Positions 22,801 through 32,413 of a DNA stretch of 64,000 nt are shown piece after piece. A program made the position numbers and the translations under genes. Every line of letters begins with the position of its first letter. The first letter of the stretch is position 1. Source of the DNA: Vanrija pseudolonga. Lineage: Eukaryota; Basidiomycota; Tremellomycetes; Trichosporonales; Trichosporonaceae. The notes under the pieces were generated by a model. It did no database searches. It was not told the origin of the DNA and was given only the letters and a program-made list of their open reading frames with translations. The DNA is taken from contig NC_085853.1 in the NCBI RefSeq assembly GCF_020906515.1, positions 1,674,001 through 1,738,000 on the forward strand. Reading direction: 5' to 3'.

Positions 22801-25800
22801 TTACGACGCGTTGGTTACGCGCTTGGGGCGGGGCGTCTGCTCAAAGTCGTCGAGGCCGCCACCACTACGACGCCAGCTCGAAGGAGGTGGGCCGCCAATC
22901 TCGCTCATGGCCAAGCCGGAGCCGCGGCGAGTGTGAGTGGCACGGGCAGGTCGAGGGGGCGTTGAACGGGAAGCAGGGCCAGGGCCAGACATGCCGTGCG
23001 CGACGCTGGCTGGCCGGCCAGAGATGATGTCGGTCGCGCCAGACACGCGGCGCGCACGCGTGGCAGGAGAGCCGCCAGGGCTGTCTCCGCCTGGGCGTCC
23101 AGTGAAACCGGCCACTGGAGGACCAAACTCGCCGCCAAAGACAGACTGAGCTGGTGCGCCGTAACCGTACATGCTGCCGCCGCCCATCGGAGGCATACCG
23201 CCAGGCATGCCCATTTGCATACCTGGGAACGCCATCTGCGGTGGTGGTGCGCCGAAAGCACCTGGATAGCCAACGGGATAGCCGGGAGGGAAAGCGCCAG
23301 GAGCGAAACCTTGAGGGTACATGCCGTGTGGCACAGGCGGTGGCTGCTGGTACGAGTAGCCATAGGTTGGTGCGGGGAAGCTCATGCCCGGCATGTGTGG
23401 TGCCGTCTGGGCGGTGGAGGCCACAGAGCCGCGCTCCCATGCGTCTTCGAAATAACGCGAAGCGGCAGCCATCCACTGCGCCTGCATCTGCTGCTTCATG
23501 GCACTGTGGCAGGGGTCAGCTCTGGAGGAACAATCAGTTGTTTGGACGTACGCTTGCGTCGCATAGTCGAGCTGAGGCTGGCCATACGGGAAGGCACCTG
23601 GAGTAGCACCGCCGAGCTGGTCAAACGTCGTCGATGGTCTCTCACGCGGGACGGCACCTTCCACACGAGGACGGTGGCCGTCAGCCCAGGAGCGGCGTGA
23701 CGGCTGGTCATGCGAGTGCGGCGTCATGGGCTGCTGGGCCGACGAGTCTCCGGTTAGACCAGACTGAGACGAGGCAGGCGAAGCAGTGTGACGCGCTTCG
23801 ACGGCCAAGTTGGCAATCGAATGTCTGGGTGATGGCTGGCGAAGGCCAGCAGCAGGCGGCTGGGCACGCAGGCGATCGCTGCTGACCGAGCGAGGCATGT
23901 TGGCACGAGAGACAGGGCGGGAAGACTCCCTTGGCGGCTCGTCCGAACCAGAGCGGCCAGGTGAGATCGTCGGCGAAGGAGACGAGGATAAGGACCACTT
24001 GGAAGTGCTCGCAGTGACAGTTACGGGTGACGTAGGGTCGAGCATCGAAGTTCGCGACGGCCCGCCAACTTCGCTTGTCGCGATGCGAGGAACGACATTG
24101 GCACTCGAGGTGCGCGATGATTCTGCCGAAGGACGCGACGATCCGTGCACTGAATTGCGCGAGGAATCAACCACCGAGGCGCGCGAACTGCCCGTGTAAC
24201 CGTTGACAGAGTTGCGCGAGGAATCAACAACTGACGTCCGGGAGCCGCCACTGACGCCGTTGAGCTGACTGAGGCGCACAGACGATCGCGACGATTGAGG
24301 CTTCAAAGACGATCGGGAAGGCTGAGAGCGCGCCTGGAAGGGTGGCTGAGGTCGTTCCATGACAGAGGCACGTGACACCTTGTTCTTGAGTGTGTGCAAT
24401 GGTTCGTCCTCATCCTCGGACTCAATTTCCTCAACAACAGGAGCGGTTCGCGAAGGAATGCGCTCACGGGGCTCGCGCATGGCCGACTTGAGGGGCTTGC
24501 GCGCGGGCGGGGTCTTATTGGAATCCTCATCGTCCGAGCTGCTCGCCCAGCCGGCCCTGTCTGCGCGTGGTTTCTCGGCAGCCTTCTTGACGGCCCGGCC
24601 AAAGCTCGAGTGAGGGACAGCCGGGGGCGGTGCCGGAGCAGTCTCAATCTTTGGTGGAATAGGCGTTGGCGATGCAGTACGATCACTACCAGGAGAGCGC
24701 TGCTGGGCAGTCTCGCTGGTGCCGGGCGAGGCAGGGTTGAAGAGACGAGTGGTCGAGGTGGACGCCGACATGGGTGGGGTCGCCGTCACCTTGCCGAGGC
24801 GCTCGTGGAGGCTCATCCTCGCTTCCGACGCAGAACCTGTGCGCTGACGAGGCTCGTTTTGGGCCAGGTAGAGCGAGGCATTGACGATGGCCGGGTCGAA
24901 GGCCTCCTCATTTGGCGACTCGTTGTCCTCGCGCCTGACTGGGGGCACTTCGAGAGCAGGTTGAGGGTTCCACAATCCAGAGATGCGGCGCACGCCCTCG
25001 TCGAGAGCCGACAAGGGGCTGGTGAGGCCACTTGACAGCGATGGGGACATGCCACCGCTACGGCGAACCGGCTCGTCATCGAGCTCGTCGGGCCTAGGAG
25101 GAAGCTTGATGTCGTCCAACATGGCCTGAGGCTCGGGAATCCGGATGGCGGCCGGGGGCGGTGGAGGGGGCGATGTGCGCGGTGCGTTCCACGATGATGT
25201 CTTGGGGGTAGACACGACGCGGTTTGTGACGGACACGGGTGACTGCTGCAGCGGCGACAGCACAGGTGGGGACACCTCGCGGAGGCGGACCGGTGAAGCC
25301 CCCTCCGCTTGGGGCGACAGCTCACGACTGCGGAATGGCGGCTGGTCGTCAATGTGCAATGACGTGGTGCGAATGCGGGCCAAAGGCAGAGAGGTGGTTC
25401 GTGCAGGCGGCAATTGCTCGGACACTGGGGCTTGGGAGGACGAGGCCTCGGCCGGAGGCGAGGGCAGGCGATCGCGACTGATGCCCGCACCCTCGTGCTT
25501 CGGCGGTGACCTGTCCTCGCGGGCCGCGCGTCTCACAGTGAAGGACACTGGGGCGTTTGCGGATGGCGGTGCAGATGAGAATGATGATGGACGGAGAGGT
25601 GAAGCGCCGGGGCTCGAACCGCGTTCCGTGCGTGCAGAGGGGTCCTCTGGAGGTGAAAGTGCAAGGGTCGGCGTGACGATAGCAGGCGCTGCTTCACCGT
25701 CCGTGAGTGACAGGGCCGATGAGTCTCGCTTGAGGTGGGCCTCGTTGCGCAGATTCGCGCGGCTGAGAGACAGGGGCATGTCGTCGTCGTCGGCGTCGGT

Positions 25801-27419
25801 GAGGATGGACGAAGAGGGACGTCGGATACCCTTTCGGAAAGCGGCGACGCTGACTCTCTGGCTGTCAATGGAGCCTGCCAGACTCGGTGGGCGAGCCAAG
25901 CGGGGCGGTGTAAGCGGTGGCTCATTGTCTGCGGCAACAGTCGAGTTGCGTTGGCTTGTCGTGACGGATGAATCGCGATGACCGGGTGCCTGGGTAGCCG
26001 CGGGCTCCCGCCTGACGTGTGAGAAGTACTTGTCGACACCGCCGTCGGCGTCGGAAGCTCCCGAGATATGACGGAATGACTTGAGCTGGAAGGAGCCATC
26101 GTCGACGCTTGGCGATTCGAGGTCGACACCTAATGAGACGCGGGAATGTGTGCGCTGGAAAGGAATGTGGAATAGTGATGAAGACGGGCGGCGCAAGGGC
26201 TGTGGACGATCGCTGCCCACCTGCGAGGTTGGGCGGCCCTTGCCGTTGAGAGCAGGTGACGACGGCTTGTGTGGTGTTAGCCAAGGCAAGCACATTGGAG
26301 AAAGATAAGGAAAGAATGAATGGAAGTGGGATGAAGCATGATGTTGAAAACGATAGAGTGAACACACGACAGAGACACACATACCCTGTCAGAAACGTCG
26401 CTCGGACGCGACGTGCGTCGTGTCCTTCGGCCCTTCCAAAAGCCTGCCTTTGTCGTCTCGTCGCCGTCGGCGCGAATCTCTTCGACTTCATCGTGCTGCA
26501 GCCTGTCGGCCGACGGCGAGGGCGTCGGGGAGGGGTGCATGTGGTTCAACGAGGTTGTGGACAGAGCAAGGCCCATCTTCTTCAATGGCGAGGGCGAGGT
26601 GGTGGAGGGATGCGGGACGTCGCCGGTCGAGCGGCGCTCTTGGCTCATTCGAGGGCGTTGAGGCAGCGGCCGCGAGCCATTCGGGCGCTCGGTGCCGTCG
26701 GGACCGCGGCGGTGCTCGACAGGCGAAGGAGGAGGCAGCCTGGCGCGCTTTGCCTCTGGGCTCTCAAAGTTGAGCTTGCCCAGGATGCCGCCGGCCTTTG
26801 TCCACTCTTGCGACGAGTCGTCCTTGAACTCTGACGCCGAGTGAAACGACTCGCTCCCCAAGGAAATGACTGATGAATGCGCAGAGTTGCGATAGTTGGC
26901 GAGTTGATGCCTTGTGGGGGAAACTGTGTTTGTTGGAGGCGGTGGCGGTGGTGCCGCCCTCTGGTGAGGGCGCGTCGGTGTGGTGGAATCGGATGTGCGA
27001 GAGCTGCGATCGGTGCGGTTCGATGACGGAGGTCGTTCTGATGTCGATCGTTGCTGCGGTGAGGCGGAAGAGTACGTAGCAACGGGGGGCATCGGGATCG
27101 AGGGTGCTCGCGCTCGCACTGGGTGGTTTGGCGAGGTCGACTCGTAGGGGACGGCTTGGAGATCAGACTTCTTGTCTCTCTTCCACGGGAGCACGCTTCG
27201 TGTTGTTTCCTTTGAGGCGCGATCTGGTGGGTGGAGAGCTAGTGCTGATGAGGACATGCGACCCGGGGGCAAGGCGCCGTTGGCCGTAGCAGCATATTGG
27301 GGCACTGCGAGATGGTTTGAGGACGCGGCACGATGGACCGAATTGGAGCTTGGACTAGAGCTCGCACTCTTCGTGTCCTGCGCGCCCGACGACGAGCGGA
27401 ATCGCCTGAAGATGCCCAT
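22801..27419 (-). CDS. Large intrinsically disordered Ser/Pro-rich protein
   Basis: Exons 27419-26385, 26265-23552 and 23503-22801 join in frame to 1483 residues. The second intron, 23504-23551, is 48 nt, starts GTACGT, has GCTGAC before its AG and is a multiple of three without a stop, so a simple frame reading would add 16 residues and miss it. The N-terminus is basic (MGIFRRFRSSS); almost all of the protein is Ser, Pro, Arg and Thr with no globular domain I recognise. Residues near the middle carry tandem units of the type SSRTSVVDSSRNSV repeated about six times. The last ~250 residues are different: a short helical block (MKQQMQAQWMAAASRYFEDAW) then Gly/Met/Pro/Tyr-rich sequence (PGMQMGMPGGMPPMGGG) and a C-terminus with QTPRPKRVTNAS. 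Could be a scaffold or cell-polarity protein; this is a guess from composition. Confidence 0.8.
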
Positions 27420-29152
27420 TGCGGCGGCGATGGACTCGGCGTGCGCTGCGTGCCAGGGCGGCTTGCGGCTGCTGTAGAGCTGCTACAACGACAAAAGGGA
27501 GAGGGGGTTGGTGGGTGGGTGGAGATGGAGTAGAGATGAGGATAGGATGTAGTAGTGGTTGGTTTGAGTGGCAGGGCTGCAGTGCACAGTGCCAGAGCCA
27601 GAGCCAACCAGTCTGGCCACTAGCGCGTGCAGGGTCGTTGGGTTGCCGGGACCTCTTGTGTGAAAAGGGTAGGCAGAGGCAGCGCAGGCAGGCGAAGCAA
27701 GGGGCCTTGCGCCGATCGTCCGTCCGTCCGTACTCCCGGCGTTCAAAACGCGCCAGTGATGATGGGAACAGAGACACACAGGGGGGTGGGCGGCACGCAG
27801 AGGGGCAACAACGAGATGGCGCAGGTCGGCAAGCCAACCCAATCCAACCCAGGCGGGCGGGCGTCGAGGGTGTCGTCAGGCGTGCTTCAGGTTGTGGACC
27901 GTTTGGCGTCGTCCTTCCTGCAGCGCTTGCGGGCGTCCAAAGCGGCCAACTAGGCAACGACTAGTGCGTATCAACCAACCTCGTCGGGAAAAATAAATAA
28001 CAATAACGAGAGAAGACAAGCGGGTCCCGGGGCGGATGTTGTTGACGGCAGAGCGGTTGTTGTTGTTGTTGTTGTTGACGATTTGCAGTTGAGAGAAGAC
28101 GATGTCTATGCGATCGTGTTGGCGACCAACAGGCGAGCGAGTGATACCGTCGGCAACCCGTCCTTCATCTCCTGGGAGACATGGGGAATGTGAAACGCGC
28201 TGCAGTACCACAAGAGTGACGCTGAGAGCCAGCAGCAAGTGGTGCAGTCGTCGCGTCGAGCCAGCAAGCAACGTTCAAGACGCAGCGGGTGGGCGTGGCG
28301 TCGAGGCTGGCGTGCGCTGCCAAACCTTCGGGCAAGGGGCAAGGGGTAAGATATCCAGCCAGCCAGCCAGCCAGCAGGAACGGGCGGCAGAGGGAGACGG
28401 GCACGGTTTGGGTGGGTGGTGGCAGGCGCTACGTGAGGCAAACAAGCACGCCCGTGGGGGCACGCTGGGTGGCTATGGGAAGGAGGGAACTGGGTGGTGG
28501 GAGGCTCTCCCAGCTACCAGGGATGCAGGAGGGAGCGAGCGAGCGAGCAATGAAGTGGACGGCGATGCCATGTGCGTGCGTCGTAATGTCGCCGCGCCCG
28601 TCTCCGTGTCTTTCATGTCCGTCTCGGCGTAGCATTGCAGTAGTGCGTCTGTCCGCGCGCACATGAGGCTACTACCCACATCATCTCAGCTGATTACATT
28701 TGCATGTCATCTGGTCGTCGAGGTATGATGGGTCACTTGGCTCACTTGCCCGCCCGCCATCACTCGCCCTGCCGTGTCGGCTGGTGCCCACCCAAGAGTT
28801 GAACTCTTCACGCCCTCAGGGGTGGAACGTGGACCTGATCTAAGGGCATGTTTGAATTCCCCCTCGAGCCTCGGATCCCCCCCCCTCCCCCCTCGGGCCG
28901 CACGCCCAGAAACGCCAGAAAACGACGCCGCCACAACTTTGGCTCGTGCACACACACTTGTTTTCACCTCCCACATAAGCCGAAATGGAGCCCCGCGGCA
29001 ATGTCCCCCCACCCAAGCCTTATCCTTGGCCGCCGCTTGGCACTGTCTGCGCCGCACGGTAGTTGCACAGCACCACCTGCAGACGACCTCGTCATCCCTC
29101 CCCCCCCGCTCGTGACTTGTCATTTATCTCATCAGCAACCACCACCCAAAAA
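27420..29152. other. Divergent promoter region, 1.7 kb
   Basis: Between the disordered protein gene (minus) and the HUA1-like gene (plus). No gene is supported. It contains several short tandem repeats: a GTT run at 28056-28077, CAGC/CCAG units near 28356-28378 and GAGC units near 28535-28550. Long leader sequences or a non-coding transcript are possible. Confidence 0.6.
28056..28077 (+). repeat. GTT trinucleotide microsatellite
   Basis: About seven uninterrupted GTT units in the large divergent promoter region. Confidence 0.85.
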
Positions 29153-30199
29153 ATGTCCGGGCCCCCACCACTCCCGGCCTCGAGGCCATCACCACCACGG
29201 CGCCAGGACTCGATCGACGCCGCGATCCCGGACGAGGCGCCGCCCGCCTACTCCGAGGTCGGGGCGAGTGGGGACGCGCTGATTGACCACGGGCCATCAC
29301 GAATGGACTTTTCCGGCCCGCCGCCGCTGCCGGACCGGCTGACGCAGACGCCCACGGGGGGCATGGTCCTCCCCGGCGTCGGCGTGGGCTATGGGCGCGT
29401 GGGTTCGGACCCCTCTACCCCGATCTCGCCTATCAGCACGGGCTACGCTGCGCCGTCGGCTCCGCCCCCCTCGCATGGCGGCCCGATCAACTCGCACGGA
29501 ACGGGGTACGCTTCGCCATCTGGCCCGCCCCCGCCGCCGCCACAACACAATCGCCACTCGGCGCCGCCGCCGCCGCTGCGCGTAGAGGAAGAAGACGACG
29601 ACCCAACGCCGACCGAGGCGCCCGTGCCAGGCCGCCCGCTGCTGCGCAACGGCCAGCTGCTCGTGTATCCCAAGGGGCACCACTGTTCCAAGTGCCAGAA
29701 CACGGGGTACAAGAACTACGATCCCAACAACCCCTGCTCATCCGACTGGCGCAAGTACGGCAAGCCGTACAACGGGGCGCTGGCCGTGTCCTTCAAGCAG
29801 CACTTCAAGCCGGGGGGTAACGGCGCGACAACCGCCAGCTCCAACTTCCAGAAACCGCTCCCAAAGCACCGGCCGGCGGGCCCGTCGTCGGCCCCGCCCC
29901 AGCGCCCCGCGTCGTCGTTCATCCCGCCCCCGCCAGGACTGGCCGCCGCGCAGGGATACCACAACGGGTTCCAGCCCGGCTTCCAGCAGCAGCCCCAGTG
30001 GGGCATGCCGATGCGCCCGCCCGCGCCCATCCACACGTACGGCCGCCCGCCGTCCGGCGCGGTGGTCATGCAGGCTGGCGACCCGCGCCTCGGAGGCCGC
30101 CTGTGCTGGCGCTGTAATGGTGCCGGGCGCGAGGCTGGGTTCTTCCTGTTCGACGACCAGACGTGCTCGCAGTGTCGTGGGATCGGGCGAGTCTTTTGA
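29153..30199 (+). CDS. HUA1: HUA1-like cytoplasmic zinc-binding protein
   Basis: Single exon, 348 residues from ATG 29153; a reading that starts upstream at 29063 has no ATG context advantage and is not needed. The N-terminal half is Pro/Ser/Gly-rich and carries PPAY (in EAPPAYSEV), a WW-domain-binding motif of the kind that binds Rsp5/Nedd4 ubiquitin ligases. A first CxxC with aromatic context (HHCSKCQNTGYKNYDPNNPC) lies at about residues 180-200. A second Cys cluster ends the protein: DPRLGGRLCWRCNGAG and CSQCRGIGRVF, resembling half of a DnaJ zinc finger. This arrangement matches yeast Hua1, linked to Rsp5 and actin/endocytic sorting. The exact role in this organism is inferred. Confidence 0.85.
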   Translation: MSGPPPLPASRPSPPRRQDSIDAAIPDEAPPAYSEVGASGDALIDHGPSRMDFSGPPPLPDRLTQTPTGGMVLPGVGVGYGRVGSDPSTPISPISTGYAAPSAPPPSHGGPINSHGTGYASPSGPPPPPPQHNRHSAPPPPLRVEEEDDDPTPTEAPVPGRPLLRNGQLLVYPKGHHCSKCQNTGYKNYDPNNPCSSDWRKYGKPYNGALAVSFKQHFKPGGNGATTASSNFQKPLPKHRPAGPSSAPPQRPASSFIPPPPGLAAAQGYHNGFQPGFQQQPQWGMPMRPPAPIHTYGRPPSGAVVMQAGDPRLGGRLCWRCNGAGREAGFFLFDDQTCSQCRGIGRVF

Positions 30200-30376
30200 G
30201 GGCGAGGAGTGGAGGTGCGAGGTGCGGCGTGCGGCGTGCGGCGACCTGCTGTGCTGTCCGACGGAGAGCGGAGACTTGAGACAGGCGGCAGTCTCACGGA
30301 ACGGAGCCGCCGCGCGAAGCTGGGAAGCTTCTTCACATGGGACGACGCGATGAGAAGTGCATACACAACAGTGACA

Positions 30377-31826
30377 TCATAGATACCACCACCATGAGAT
30401 ACAGATGATACAGATAGCGGCGGGAGTGGTGTGCCGCATTTTAGCGCCGGAGTGGTGCACGGCAGCCGCGCTGAGCGTTTGGTTGAGCGGGGACGACGGC
30501 GTGACATACGCGCTGCCGAGGGCAGACAGCGCGCCCGAGCGTGTCGCGTTGCCTGCGGGGTCGAGCAGCGAGTTGAGCGGGTTGACGCCTTGCTGCAGTC
30601 GAGTCGTCAGCAGGTACGTGCGACATTAGGCGGAGGGCAAACAAGGCCAGGTGCGCCAGGTACTGCGGCCAACCTTGTGAGGCGGATCTGGCACTTGGCG
30701 TCACAGCTCTCAGGGTGGGTGGTGGGGGTGGGGTGGTCAAACGCACGACTGTGGCACGGCGACTGTGGCTAGATGTCGGCCATGCGCGTGGTGCGGACAG
30801 TGGTATTGTCCGCCGCGGGCAGTCATTGTCCACTGCACGTAGTGTCCGTCTCGAGCAGCCTGCCGACCTCTCACCCCGCCTCGCACTGGCTCCGCTCGTG
30901 CTCCTCGGCGCCACTTACCATATCGTACATTGCCCCAAACCAGAAATACCGCTCAACCCAAGGCTGCGCGTCGAGCCAGGCCATCGACTCGCGCATAAAC
31001 TCGGTGATCTGGTCCTGCGTGGCGGGGGGAGGCGGCGTGCCGGCGCCGAAGAACGTCAGCGCGTATTCTGTCGGCGTCAGCGAGTCTCCCTCTGTGCCCA
31101 TCCCGTCCCACCGGTCAGCCAGATGGGCAGGTTGAACGCGGCGTAGTATCCCTCCAGGACGGCCGTGAGGGACGCGAACGTCATGTCGTACTGTGGTCAG
31201 CTATGTAGCTCTTCCTCCTCTAGCGTACCCAGTGGACCGCGAGGAACTGTGGTGTCAGCTCGGCGCCTTCGGTCGGCACTCACATCAGGGTTGCACCCGC
31301 CTGCGCACTCGGCAAACCACTGCAAGAGCCACGCCTTGCCCTCAGGCCCCATAGTGACGGCGGGCGTGCCGAGGCGGTACCCTTTCGCCTTGAGGGGCTC
31401 AAAGTGGCTGATCCACAGCGTGGCCGCCGTCGAAGGGGAACAGTTACTCTGTATGCCCAGCTCGGGCTCGTTGAAGGCCAGCAGCGCGCGGTCGGGGGTC
31501 AGGCGCGCGCCGCTGAAGTTTGCCGCCGCGGCCGCGTCCCACGCCGTAATGTGCGCGCTGTCGCAGCCCCACAGCATGGGGACGAAGGGGAAACTGCTGT
31601 TCGTCGAGGGCGCGGGGGCCCAGTCGTACGTTGCGCTGATGGACGTTTTGGGGCCGTCGAAGGGGGCCAGAGGCACCCAGTTGCCGTTGGCCCACGACAG
31701 GCCGCGTTTCGAGGCGGGATGGTAGGGCGTTGACTGGGGTACGGGCGTTGTTGTGGTGGTGCTCGATGCGAGCGCGGTGTTGGCTACAAGGGGCCATAGG
31801 AAGAGGAAGGCGGCGAGGGCGACCAT
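30377..31826 (-). CDS. Secreted glycoside hydrolase family 128 (Asl1-like glucanase)
   Basis: Exons 31826-31284, 31246-31229, 31190-31112, 31067-30919 and 30592-30377 join in frame to 334 residues. An N-terminal signal peptide (ALAAFLFLWPLVANTALAS) is followed by a Thr-rich linker. Catalytic acid motif FNEPEL is in exon 1; exon 2 is only 18 nt (FLAVHW); the second catalytic Glu (PIWLTEYAL) is split G|AA across the 44-nt intron 3. ERYFWFGAMYDM precedes the last exon (GVNPLNSLLD...), matching the family's end, but that last intron is 326 nt, far longer than its neighbours, so the 3' structure is less sure. The C-terminus ends in a hydrophobic tail (ICIICISWWWYL). Members cleave beta-1,3-glucan in fungal cell walls; this enzyme is expected to be secreted. 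Confidence 0.87.
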
Positions 31827-32413
31827 CGTGGTGGTGCCTTGGAGGAAGGAAGGTCGAGAGGAAGTCGGGAGAAGGAGGTGGAAGAGGAGGGGAGAAATCG
31901 GTGAAGAGCTTGGCCTTGAGCTCGCCGCCTATTCACTCTGCCTCGTCCGACGAAGATGATGGGACCGATGTGTGTGTTTGCGAGTGTCGTCGTTCGACGA
32001 CGCCGCAGTTGATGGCCAGATGATGGCCAGATGGCCGACGATGGCAGTGATGGCACCCACACACTCATCTTCCTTTCGCACTGAGACGACGCACAGATCG
32101 CCACGGCGACACGGGGAGTGACGCCCGCACGGACCATGTTGTTGACATCAACAACAGACCGTGTCCGTCTGTGCAGAGAAGATGTTTGTGAAAGATTGCA
32201 GCGCAGCCGTGTGCAGCGTGGGGATGACTGCCAGGGCGGACGCGTTTGCGCCTGAACCCTCGCCACTCCCCGCCACTCTCCCTGCCACACTGATTCCCAG
32301 CGCCGCCAACTCCCCCGACACCCCATTCTATACACATTTTACATACACTGGAGCCTATAATTGACTGTCCATGTCTACTTCTATGCCCGGGACTACGACG
32401 ACCCCCGCAACCG
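31827..32413. other. Intergenic between GH128 and orphan gene
   Basis: About 590 bases; serves as promoter of the GH128 gene and 3' region of the next minus-strand gene. No gene seen. A short direct repeat (GATGGCCAGAT) occurs near 32010-32035. Confidence 0.6.

Noticed and set aside
31092-31111. Possible 20-nt intron in GH128
   Set aside because: It gives a frame but puts the catalytic Glu out of its family context. A 44-nt intron (31068-31111) with a proper GCTGAC branch site restores PIWLTEYAL exactly.
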